The position numbers and the translations under genes are program-made. The notes below the pieces were generated by a model. That model was given only the letters and a program-made list of their open reading frames with translations. It made no database searches and was not told where the DNA came from. This document shows positions 1 to 6,858 of a stretch of 64,000 bases of DNA, piece by piece (the stretch's first letter is position 1; the number at the start of each line of letters is the position of its first letter). The DNA is from Pseudomonas sp. SCA2728.1_7 (GTDB taxonomy: Bacteria > Pseudomonadota > Gammaproteobacteria > Pseudomonadales > Pseudomonadaceae), in NCBI RefSeq assembly GCF_018138145.1, contig NZ_CP073104.1:1426001-1490000 (forward strand), written 5' to 3'.

Positions 1-461
1 GTTTCGCCTCGGCCAGTACCACCACCTAACGTACTGTCCTTCTTGCCTGACTGAGTTCCTATTCCCTCGATGTAAATCATCCGGAACGCTTGCTTTTGCG
101 AACTATCCCCTTCGGCCTTTTGAGGTGCAAAGTACAGTTCGCTCAGTTTCTGAACATTGGTGGTGTCGTTGGCGTAGCTGCTGTCCGGATCCCTCATGTA
201 AGGCTGACAACTAGCAGGAATATCTTCCGGCGCAATGGGATGCTGCGCCCCACACAGCAACCCAGCCGCCGTGTTGTTCGCGTTATTCCCAGTGCCATCA
301 AAGAAAACCCCAATCCTCAACGCGATCCCGATTTTCTCAGGTTCGCGCGCAGGTTCTTTCCCGTGTTTCTCATATTCCGCCCAACGCTGGGCGTGAATAT
401 CGACGGGTTTGGCTTCTTCGTAACGATAATTTTTCGGGGGGTTGGGTACGTAGCCACTCAT
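1..461 (-). CDS. DUF2235 (Tle1-like phospholipase) domain protein, 3' part cut by window edge
   Basis: Only the first 153 or so residues are present; the gene continues past base 1. The start ATG at 461 is preceded by AGGAAA; an ATG four bases upstream is out of frame and hits a stop. From residue about 49 it reads IALRIGVFFDGTGNN, then NVQKLSELY and, near the cut end, YIEGIGTQSGKKDS followed by a glycine-rich GGGTGRGE. The FFDGTGN motif and the GIGT..G segment are typical of DUF2235, the alpha/beta-hydrolase fold found in Tle1-type type VI lipase effectors and in housekeeping relatives. The Ser-Asp-His triad should lie in the missing part, so lipase activity cannot be judged. The link to the T6SS locus 49 kb away is only a possibility. 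Confidence 0.8.
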   Translation of the reverse strand, partial: MSGYVPNPPKNYRYEEAKPVDIHAQRWAEYEKHGKEPAREPEKIGIALRIGVFFDGTGNNANNTAAGLLCGAQHPIAPEDIPASCQPYMRDPDSSYANDTTNVQKLSELYFAPQKAEGDSSQKQAFRMIYIEGIGTQSGKKDSTLGGGTGRGE

Positions 462-597
462 CCATGTTTCCTGGTTCTGATCCTTGAGAACGGCCCGAAG
501 GTTGACAGCCGAGGCTGGGGGGCGCAAGCCGTGGCCGTGTGCCAGCCGGGTTGTGACAGCGGGGTTCGACGAGGGCTTCCCCTCGTCGGGGTGGGGG

Positions 598-960
598 TCA
601 GCTGGCGATTTCGACGTTATCCAGCGCTTGGTTGACGGCGATTTCGCCGAGCATCACGACTTGGGCGATGCCCAGGGCGGTTTTGCGGTGTGGGGTGTCG
701 AGCATGGCGGCGAAGTTGAGGAGCATTTCGCTGGCGGAGCCGAGGGTTTCGCTGGCGTTGGCGAGCAGGGATTCGCTGTTGTACTTCGGGTTGGCGAGGT
801 ACATGCGTTCGGGTTGTTGGGTGCTGGCCATGATTTGGCTGGCGGGTTTGAGGTAGTGGTCGAGGGCGCGTTCGGCGGCTTCGTGGAATCGCTTGGAGTC
901 GGGGGATTCGTAGGGGGATGTGGGGTCGGTTTCGGGTGGGTTGGGTGTTGGTTTGATCAT
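598..960 (-). CDS. DUF6124 family protein
   Basis: A 120-residue soluble protein beginning MIKPTPNPPETDP. The start at 960 is chosen because AGGAG lies 7 bases upstream; a longer reading to 1062 would translate the structured leader. The N-terminal third is proline/threonine-rich and charged; the rest is predicted helical, with alanine-rich segments (ETLGSASEMLLNFAAMLD, IAQVVMLGEIAVNQALD). This matches DUF6124 (formerly grouped with DUF3077), a family of unknown function that occurs in multiple copies in Pseudomonas. No catalytic motif or membrane segment is visible. It is monocistronic and faces away from the REP cluster. Confidence 0.8.
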   Translation of the reverse strand: MIKPTPNPPETDPTSPYESPDSKRFHEAAERALDHYLKPASQIMASTQQPERMYLANPKYNSESLLANASETLGSASEMLLNFAAMLDTPHRKTALGIAQVVMLGEIAVNQALDNVEIAS

Positions 961-963
961 GGT

Positions 964-1260
964 GAAACTCCTAGTTAATAAAAAGGAGCCTTCACATTCG
1001 CTACCAAACGAAGGTGGCGGCCATACGCGGGTTGGTAGACCGGTAACTAGGACCCGGCACACCCGAAGGTGTCCTGCGCATGGCCACCATTGAGCAGAGA
1101 CCTGATGAGGTCTGCGAACGGTTCGCGATGCGACTAGTTATGGCGGGCTACCAAACCCGATCACTGTTTTTCAGCGACCGACAGACGATAGAACCCGCGA
1201 CCTAGACGCACAAGCCGGCGGATTCTGGCTTAGTCGTAGGTAACGGCGCAAGGCGTTGTA
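964..1260 (-). promoter_or_regulatory. structured 5' leader of the DUF6124 gene (candidate cis-regulatory RNA)
   Basis: Read on the minus strand, this stretch folds by eye into several strong stems. A long arm pair sits at 1013-1025 with 1074-1087 (GGTGGCGGCCAT / ATGGCCACC) and encloses a small ACACC-TTCG-GGTGT hairpin. A second hairpin, AGACCT-GATG-AGGTCT, is at 1098-1113, and a third, CGGG...CCCG, at 1144-1159. Just before the gene, CTCCT (complement of 984-988) can pair with the Shine-Dalgarno AGGAG (complement of 968-972), and a run of T lies between them. The layout suggests control of translation or termination. Transcription of this stretch is inferred, not shown. Confidence 0.5.
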
Positions 1261-1349
1261 GGGTTTCGGTGGTTACTTGAGGCATCGTTTAAACAGTGGT
1301 GGTTTTTACTGTTTATTTCGCTCAGTGGTTGATGGGGTGACTGGGTGGG

Positions 1350-1517
1350 CGACTTCGCGAGCAGGCTCGCTCCCACAGTGGATTTGTGGTGCGTTTGGGA
1401 TTTGCGGTGACTGGGCTGGAGCCTTCGCTAGCAGGCTAGCTCCCACAGGGTTATGTGATTGGGTTGGGATTGGTGGTGATTGGGCTGACGCTATCGCGAG
1501 CAGGCTCACTCCTACAG
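1350..1517. repeat. three tandem REP elements
   Basis: Three copies of the Pseudomonas REP palindrome lie head to tail at 1350-1378, 1421-1448 and 1489-1517 with about 70-base periodicity. Each is preceded by a related spacer (TGACTGGG or TGATTGGG). The core GCGAGCAGGCTCGCTCC changes to GCTAGCAGGCTAGCTCC in the middle copy with compensating changes in both arms, so the hairpin is kept. They lie between the structured leader and the dapF-like stop codon. Confidence 0.85.
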
Positions 1518-1528
1518 GGGGATTGTGT

Positions 1529-2347
1529 TCACTTGAGGTCGAGTTGGGTGTCTGGGAGGGTGCCGGAGAAAGTGGTTTCTACCGGGCCGCTCAGGGTTAC
1601 GGGGCCGGTGCCGTTCCAGTGAACGGTGACGGGGCCGCCGTCGCATTCGACGTTGACGGTGTGGTCGAGCAGGCCTCGGCGGATGCCGTTGACGGCCGCG
1701 CCACACGAGCATGAGCCGGAGCCGAGCGGGATGGCGCCGTTGCGCTCCCAGATGCGCAGGCGGATGTGTTGGCGGTCGATGATCTGCACGAAGTGGACGT
1801 TGGTTTTTTGCGGAAACAATGGGTGGGTTTCGAGGCTCGGGCCGAGGGCGGCGATATCGATGGAATTGAGGTCGTCGACGAAATAGGTGCAGTGCGGATT
1901 GCCCATGTTGCACGCGGTTGGAGCGCCGGCGAGCGGTAGAAAAAGTGTGTCGTGTTCTTTTGCCAAGGGGATGTCTTGCCAGTCGAACAACGGTTCGCCC
2001 ATGTCGACGGCGATCAATCCGCTGGGCGTGCGTTCGCAGGTGAGCAGGCCACGGTTGGTGCGCAGGGTGATCGATGTTCGGCTGGCTTCGCGCATCAACC
2101 TGTCCGCCACGCCACGGGTGGCGCTGCCGCACACGTCGAGCGCTGAGCCATCGGCGTTCCAGAATTCCACGCGCGCATCGGCGTCTGCGCAATCGAGGAC
2201 CACGGCGAGTTGGTTGAAACCGATGCCGCGATGACGATCACCCAGGCGCCGGGCGAGTTGGCCGGTGACGGGGTTGGTGACGTTGCGTGTGTCGATCACG
2301 ACGAAGTCATCGCCGTTGGCGTGCATCTTATGGAAGGTGAGTGGCAT
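1529..2347 (-). CDS. dapF: diaminopimelate epimerase-like protein (DapF paralog with altered active site)
   Basis: The protein has 272 residues, the usual DapF length. Conserved family pieces include MHANGDDFVVID at 8-19, the first catalytic cysteine C73 in DVCGSATRG, GNPH at about 149-152 and IRRGLL at 222-227. DapF interconverts LL- and meso-diaminopimelate using two cysteines. Here the second-cysteine motif, normally ACGTGACA, reads LGSGSCSCGAA, so the aligned catalytic cysteine is Ser210 and the preceding glutamate is Ile206. The start at 2347 has GAGG upstream and overlaps the GNAT gene by 20 bases, implying coupling. It may act on another substrate or catalyse another step (some proline-racemase relatives with a lost cysteine are dehydratases), so the epimerase name is provisional. 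Confidence 0.75.
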   Translation of the reverse strand: MPLTFHKMHANGDDFVVIDTRNVTNPVTGQLARRLGDRHRGIGFNQLAVVLDCADADARVEFWNADGSALDVCGSATRGVADRLMREASRTSITLRTNRGLLTCERTPSGLIAVDMGEPLFDWQDIPLAKEHDTLFLPLAGAPTACNMGNPHCTYFVDDLNSIDIAALGPSLETHPLFPQKTNVHFVQIIDRQHIRLRIWERNGAIPLGSGSCSCGAAVNGIRRGLLDHTVNVECDGGPVTVHWNGTGPVTLSGPVETTFSGTLPDTQLDLK

Positions 2348-2831
2348 TCGCTGCGCCTCTGATGCTCGTCATGCTGATCAGCGCTGAACGTTTGCCACCC
2401 GGTGCCGGGCGCTCTTCAATGGAGAACGGCACGAAGCCAAGTTTCGGGTAGAGCAGCAGGCCTGCGGTGTTTTCATTGAAGCAAGACAGTTGCACTTCCT
2501 TGGCCTGATATTTTTCGAAACCCACCGCAGTCATGGTCTCGACAATGTACCGCGCAACACCCTGGCCACGGGCATATGGCGCGACGATGACGTTGCCAAT
2601 ACAGCAGATGCCATCGTGCTCAGCGCGGTAGAAGTTGGCGAAGCCGACGAACTCGTCGTTGGCCAGAAAAGCCGTGGAGTCGAAGCGTTGGCTGATTGCG
2701 CTGTGCATCTGCTCTTCCATGAGCGGGAAGTTCGCTTTCGGGAACATGAAGAACAGCTCTTGTTCGCCCTGCGGAAAGCTGCAGAGGGTGTTGACGTCGT
2801 CGGCCGTCACTGGCCGGTGGGAGAAATTCAT
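2328..2831 (-). CDS. GNAT family N-acetyltransferase
   Basis: A 167-residue protein. The start MNFSHRPVTADDV at 2831 is preceded by AGGGCAG; the longer reading to 2912 runs into the DUF4287 gene. It shows the GNAT acetyl-CoA site: beta-4 IGNVIVAPYARGQGVARYIV at about residues 88-107, with RGQGVA as the pyrophosphate-binding motif A, then SCFNENTAGLLLYPKLGF (motif B). Substrate unknown. Its 3' end overlaps the start of the dapF-like gene, so the two are probably co-transcribed and translationally coupled. The DUF4287 gene lies 13 bases upstream on the same strand. Confidence 0.85.
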   Translation of the reverse strand: MNFSHRPVTADDVNTLCSFPQGEQELFFMFPKANFPLMEEQMHSAISQRFDSTAFLANDEFVGFANFYRAEHDGICCIGNVIVAPYARGQGVARYIVETMTAVGFEKYQAKEVQLSCFNENTAGLLLYPKLGFVPFSIEERPAPGGKRSALISMTSIRGAANATHLP

Positions 2832-2844
2832 CGCTGCCCTGCCC

Positions 2845-3057
2845 TCACTTTTTACCCGCCAGATGATGCGCAACCAAGGCGTTGGCATGACCGTGGCCCA
2901 TGCCGTGTTCATCCTTGAGCCACGCGACCAGTTCCATGTGTTTCTTGTCGGTGATGCTGGTGAGCAGGTTCAGCCAGTGTTCGATGGGCTGGCCGTATTT
3001 TTTCTCGATGGAGGGGAAGTATGACGCCGGGCCTTTTACCTTGTTGTCTTCGCTCAT
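2845..3057 (-). CDS. DUF4287 domain protein
   Basis: A 70-residue soluble protein. The start at 3057 has AGGGAGC upstream. The core reads YFPSIEKKYGQPIEHW at about 13-28, then LLTSITDKKHMELVAWLKD and GMGHGHANALVAHHL. This is the DUF4287 pattern: a small helical domain with a KKYG..I..W motif and an H-rich GHGHANALV end, sometimes fused to DUF5655. Function unknown. It lies 13 bases ahead of the GNAT gene and probably heads a three-gene run with the dapF-like gene. Confidence 0.85.
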   Translation of the reverse strand: MSEDNKVKGPASYFPSIEKKYGQPIEHWLNLLTSITDKKHMELVAWLKDEHGMGHGHANALVAHHLAGKK

Positions 3058-3177
3058 GCTGCAAGCTCCCTGTGGTCACGACGGAGGGTCGGCGGACGCT
3101 CCTTGTCGGCAGGTCATAGAGTGGACGCGAAGTGCGATTCCGGCAACTGCCCCGCTCTACCAGACACCACAGAAACC

Positions 3178-3269
3178 CTGTAGGAGTGAGCCTGCTCGCG
3201 ATGGCGTTTGTTCAGTCAACACTTACATTGACTGGACTACCGCTATCGCGAGCAGGCTCACTCCTACAG
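3178..3269. repeat. REPIN (inverted REP pair)
   Basis: CTGTAGGAGTGAGCCTGCTC at 3178 is mirrored by GAGCAGGCTCACTCCTACAG ending at 3269, separated by a short AT-richer spacer. This is the inverted-pair arrangement of a REPIN, the unit mobilised by RAYT transposases. It sits between the DUF4287 promoter and the cytochrome b561 stop. Confidence 0.9.
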
Positions 3270-3280
3270 TGATATCTGCG

Positions 3281-3829
3281 TTATTCGGTGCGGCCGGGCA
3301 GCATCCGCACGAGGGTGTTATCCCGCACCCAATAATGGTGGAACAACCCCGCCAGCGCGTGCAGCCCGATCAGCCAGTAACCCGCGCTGCCAATCAGTTC
3401 ATGCCAGTACTTCACTTGCTTGGCGAAGTCCGGGTCGATGGCCACGGGTGCCGGGACGTGGAAGCCGAAGTACGGGAACGGTTTGTCGGCGGCGGCGAGC
3501 ATCAGCCAGGCGAGGATTGGGGTGGCAATCATCAGGCCGTACAGCGCCAGGTGTGTCAGGTGCGCGATGCCGGTCTGCCACGCAGGGGGTTTGGGCGTGA
3601 TCGGTGGGCGTGGGCTGAGGCGGCCGAGCAGGCGGATCCACACGAGGGCGAAGATGCTCGCGCCGAACAGGCCGTGGAAGCCCATCAGCAAGCCGCGTGC
3701 TTCGCTGCCCTTGGGCAGGTAGCCCTTGATTTCGACGCAGGCGTAAACGCCGACAAACAGCGCCAGCATCAGCCAGTGCAGGGTGATTGAGAGTTTTCCA
3801 TAACGGGTTACGGCGATGTCGCGGGTCAT
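3281..3829 (-). CDS. cytochrome b561
   Basis: 182 residues with four predicted membrane helices at about 15-32, 48-68, 90-110 and 145-165. The N-terminus RYGKLSITLHWLMLALF carries the first haem-ligand histidine (H18). Further histidines occur at GFHGLFG (about 51), ALYGLMIATP with HLTH just before it, and KYWHELIGSAG/GLHALAGLFHHYWV near the C-terminus. This is the prokaryotic b561 (CybB/YodB) family, di-haem inner-membrane proteins passing electrons between quinones and other acceptors. The gene is monocistronic and diverges from the hemolysin-led operon. Confidence 0.9.
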   Translation of the reverse strand: MTRDIAVTRYGKLSITLHWLMLALFVGVYACVEIKGYLPKGSEARGLLMGFHGLFGASIFALVWIRLLGRLSPRPPITPKPPAWQTGIAHLTHLALYGLMIATPILAWLMLAAADKPFPYFGFHVPAPVAIDPDFAKQVKYWHELIGSAGYWLIGLHALAGLFHHYWVRDNTLVRMLPGRTE

Positions 3830-3925
3830 AAGCTGCGCCTCGTGATTGTCGTGAATGACAGTCGATTCGTTCGACGGTCTCGATCCGGTTGCCGGGCGAA
3901 CCGACGGCGTTACCCTGCCCGCCCA

Positions 3926-3947
3926 GTCTTAAGAGAGTCTGAAGACA
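3926..3947 (+). promoter_or_regulatory. tandem direct repeat, candidate response-regulator box
   Basis: GTCTTAAGA at 3926 and GTCTGAAGA at 3937 form a direct repeat with an 11-base period, about 95 bases before the first gene of the hemolysin-led operon. A related CGTTAAG follows at about 3983. OmpR-family regulators of the PmrA/QseB type bind direct repeats of about one helical turn with a TTAAG core, and the operon ends with such a regulator. Autoregulation is inferred. Confidence 0.4.
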
Positions 3948-4038
3948 GACCCTCACGTTAACCTTTTTTCACCTTCAGACTTCGTTAAGAAATGCCTCCG
4001 ATACTCGCCTCAAACCTATTGAGGGAGGCGTTCTGCCG

Positions 4039-4716
4039 ATGCCCGAATTTGACTGGAACATCGCCCTGCCCCTGCGCTTCGGTCAAGCCGAAACGCCGCA
4101 GATGACGTTGACCGGTGCCCGGCCCGACGATGCCCTGCGAGAGCCGTTCGAAGCCTTTATCCAGCAACGTTTTCGCAAGGCCCATGGCGCCGACATCCGT
4201 CATTTCATGCCCGAGCTGTTCGGCATGCACAACGGCGACGGCGAGTTGTGCGCCGTGGCCGGGGTGCGTCGCGCGCATCTGGAATCACTGTTCCTTGAGC
4301 GCTATCTGGATGAGCCGATCGAGCCGTTGATCAGCGCAGCGGCGGATCGTGCGGTCGAGCGCAGCGCCATCGTCGAAGTCGGCAACCTCGCCGCCAGCGA
4401 CACCGGCAGTGCGCGCCTGAGCATCATCGCCATCACCTATCTGCTGGCCATGGGCGGCCTGGAATGGGTGACGTTCACCGGCAACATCGGCCTGGTCAAC
4501 AGCTTCCATCGTCTGGGTCTGAAGCCAGTGACATTGTGCGCCGCTGACCCGGAACGATTGGGTGACGAGCGTCAACACTGGGGCAGTTATTACGAAAGTA
4601 AACCTTGGGTGCACGTCGGCAACATCCGCGCCGGGTTCATCCATTTGCGCAATATCGGCCTGTTTACCCGCCTGGGTTTGCCGAGTTCGATTGAAGGAGC
4701 CTGTCATGTCGCTTGA
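4039..4716 (+). CDS. thermostable hemolysin family protein (GNAT-like fold)
   Basis: 225 residues; ATG at 4039 follows GGGAGG. It matches the thermostable hemolysin family (PF12261, delta-VPH type). There is no signal peptide or amphipathic pore segment. The middle part, EVGNLAASDTGSARLSIIAI then MGGLEWVTFTGNIG and FHRLGLKPVTL, resembles the GNAT/autoinducer-synthase layout (beta strand, loop, helix, then conserved F-x-RLGL). An acyltransferase role is therefore more plausible than haemolysis. The stop overlaps the acyl-ligase start by 11 bases, so it is the first gene of a coupled operon. The name describes the family only; activity is unproven. Confidence 0.85.
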   Translation: MPEFDWNIALPLRFGQAETPQMTLTGARPDDALREPFEAFIQQRFRKAHGADIRHFMPELFGMHNGDGELCAVAGVRRAHLESLFLERYLDEPIEPLISAAADRAVERSAIVEVGNLAASDTGSARLSIIAITYLLAMGGLEWVTFTGNIGLVNSFHRLGLKPVTLCAADPERLGDERQHWGSYYESKPWVHVGNIRAGFIHLRNIGLFTRLGLPSSIEGACHVA

Positions 4717-6187
4717 ACTGCAACGCTTCCAGGAAACCCTGCGCGACCATGCCCGGCGCAATGACAACGCGACCGCTCTGTGGGGCGACACGTTGAAACT
4801 CGATTACGCCACGCTGTACGCCGAGGTGCTCTATCGCCAGGAGCGCCTGCGCGATGAGCAAGCGCGGGTGATTGCGCTGGCGTTGGACAACGGCGTCGAC
4901 GCGATGCTCTGGGATCTGGCCGTGCTGTTCGAAGGCTTGACCTGCGTGACGCTGCCGCCGTTTTTCAGTGCGGCGCAACGCGCTCATTGTCTGCAACAGA
5001 GCCAGGCCGAACGGGTGATCGCCGAGCCTGAACTGGAAGCCGAACTGCTCGCGGCTGGCTATGAACAACGTGGCGAGTTCTGGTGCCGCGCGTTCAGTGG
5101 CCCCAGTCGCATGCCGGCCGGCACCGCGAAACTCACCTTCACGTCCGGCACCACCGGCACGCCGAAAGGCGTGTGCCTGAGCGCCGAGAGCCTGCTGCGG
5201 GTGGCACGGGAGCTGGATCAGGCCAGCGAAGCGACCGGCCCGCAGCATCATCTGGCGCTGTTGCCGTTGGCGATTCTGCTGGAGAACCTTGGCTGCTACG
5301 CCGCGCTGTATGCCGGCGCCATGTTGAGTTTGCCAAGCCAGAAAACCCTCGGCATTCAGGGCGCCAGCGGCGTCGAGATTCCGCGCTTGCTCGGTTATCT
5401 GGCCAGCCGTGCGCCGGAGAGTCTGATCCTGGTGCCGCAGTTGCTGTTGTTACTGGTCAACGCCGCCGAACAGAAAGCCTTCGACCCGCAAACCCTGCGT
5501 TTTGCCGCTGTCGGCGGTGCGCGGGTCTCGGAGGATCTGCTGCACCGCGCGCAACGGCTCGGTCTGCCGGTTTACGAAGGCTATGGCTTGTCCGAATGCG
5601 CCTCGGTGGTGTGCCTCAATCGCCCCGGTGCGCGCCGCCCCGGCAGCGTCGGTCGACCGCTGCCGCATGTCGAAGTGCGGCTGGCCGAGGACGGCGAAGT
5701 GCTGATCAAGGGCTCGGCCTTGCTCGGTTATCTGGGCGATGCACCGTACGCTGATGAGTGGTGGCCGAGCGGCGATCTGGGCGAGTTCGACCCGGAAGGT
5801 TTTCTCTATCTCAAGGGCCGCAAGAAGCACCAGTTCGTCACCAGTTTCGGGCGCAACGTCAACCCGGAATGGGTCGAGTCCGAGCTGACCCAGCGCCGCC
5901 ACATCGCCCAGGCATTCGTTTACGGCGAGGCCTTGCCGCGCAATCACGCCCTGCTCTGGCCACATCGTCCGGACTGCACCGATGCCGAACTGACCGCTGC
6001 TGTCGCCGAAGCCAACGACGCCTTGCCCGATTACGCCCAGGTGCATCAGTGGACGCGCCTGCCGCAACCCTTCAGCGCCACCAATGGCTTGCTCACCGCC
6101 AATGGCCGCCCGCGCCGCGACGCCATCGTCGCGCAGTACCACACGCAATTGACCGAATCCGCTGTTTCCGAGGAGTCCGCATCATGA
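4706..6187 (+). CDS. AMP-binding acyl-CoA synthetase / acyl-AMP ligase
   Basis: 493 residues. The start MSLELQRF at 4706 overlaps the upstream stop and follows GAAGGAG; longer in-frame readings fall inside the hemolysin gene. ANL-superfamily motifs are in order: P-loop LTFTSGTTGTPKGV at about 143-156, A5 YGLSE at about 293-297, and the A7 aspartate in PSGDLGEFDPEG followed by YLKGRKKHQF. The closing A10 motif reads TANGRPRRD, with Arg where the adenylation lysine (NGK) is usual. It should activate a carboxylate, probably a fatty acid, as acyl-AMP or acyl-CoA for the neighbouring enzymes. Cytosolic. The next gene starts within an ATGA overlap. Confidence 0.88.
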   Translation: MSLELQRFQETLRDHARRNDNATALWGDTLKLDYATLYAEVLYRQERLRDEQARVIALALDNGVDAMLWDLAVLFEGLTCVTLPPFFSAAQRAHCLQQSQAERVIAEPELEAELLAAGYEQRGEFWCRAFSGPSRMPAGTAKLTFTSGTTGTPKGVCLSAESLLRVARELDQASEATGPQHHLALLPLAILLENLGCYAALYAGAMLSLPSQKTLGIQGASGVEIPRLLGYLASRAPESLILVPQLLLLLVNAAEQKAFDPQTLRFAAVGGARVSEDLLHRAQRLGLPVYEGYGLSECASVVCLNRPGARRPGSVGRPLPHVEVRLAEDGEVLIKGSALLGYLGDAPYADEWWPSGDLGEFDPEGFLYLKGRKKHQFVTSFGRNVNPEWVESELTQRRHIAQAFVYGEALPRNHALLWPHRPDCTDAELTAAVAEANDALPDYAQVHQWTRLPQPFSATNGLLTANGRPRRDAIVAQYHTQLTESAVSEESAS

Positions 6188-6858
6188 GTTTTTTTGACAC
6201 CCTGCAAGAAGCCACGCAACAGGAACGCCACGAACTGTTCAACCTGCCGATCATTCTAGATGCCCTGCAAGGCAAGGTCAGTCTCGACAGTTATCGGGCG
6301 TTTCTGGCCCAGGCGTATTACCACGTGCGCCACACCGTGCCGCTGATGATGGCCTGCGGTGCACGCCTGCCGACACGTCTGGAATGGCTGCGCAAAGCGG
6401 TGGCCGAGTACATCGAAGACGAATACGGCCACGAGCACTGGGTGCTCAACGACATCGCCGCGTGTGGCGGTGATCGTGATGCGGTGCACGACGGTCAGCC
6501 GTCATTGTCGATCGAATTGATGGTCAGCTTCCTTTACGACCTGATCGCCCGGGGCAATCCGGTGGGTCTGTTCGGGATGGTCAACGTACTCGAAGGCACC
6601 AGCATCGCCCTGGCCACCCACGCGGCGGGCAGCATTCGCGAGCGTCTGGCGTTGCCGGAAACGGCGTTCAGCTACCTGAGTTCCCACGGTTCGCTCGACA
6701 TCGAGCACATGCAAACCTATCGGCACCTGATGAATCAGCTGGAAGATCCTGCCGATCAAGCCGCCGTGATTCATGCCTCGAAAGTCGTCTATCGCCTGTA
6801 CACCGACATGTTCCGTGGCTTGCCGCGTGACGCGGAGGCTCAACATGCAGCTGCGTGA
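6184..6858 (+). CDS. haem-oxygenase-like diiron oxidase (TenA-like / iron-containing redox enzyme)
   Basis: 224 residues, all-helical, usually annotated as TenA-like or 'iron-containing redox enzyme'. The TenA catalytic cysteine pattern is absent. A full set of diiron ligands is visible instead: E78-x6-H85 in EDEYGHEHW, E137 in NVLEGTS, then H168-x3-D172-x2-H175 in SSHGSLDIEHM. That spacing matches the HDO group (UndA, CADD, SznF), which oxidises or decarboxylates fatty acids and amino acids with O2. The ATGA overlap with the ligase gene (6184-6187) and 14-base overlap with the SDR gene imply one pathway. The best guess is oxidation of the product activated by the ligase. Confidence 0.85.
   Translation: MSFFDTLQEATQQERHELFNLPIILDALQGKVSLDSYRAFLAQAYYHVRHTVPLMMACGARLPTRLEWLRKAVAEYIEDEYGHEHWVLNDIAACGGDRDAVHDGQPSLSIELMVSFLYDLIARGNPVGLFGMVNVLEGTSIALATHAAGSIRERLALPETAFSYLSSHGSLDIEHMQTYRHLMNQLEDPADQAAVIHASKVVYRLYTDMFRGLPRDAEAQHAAA

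Noticed and set aside
1306..1509. 67-codon minus-strand frame with PVGASLLAK and SEPARE segments
   Set aside because: It is a translation of the tandem REPs; similar spurious frames recur at every REP cluster.
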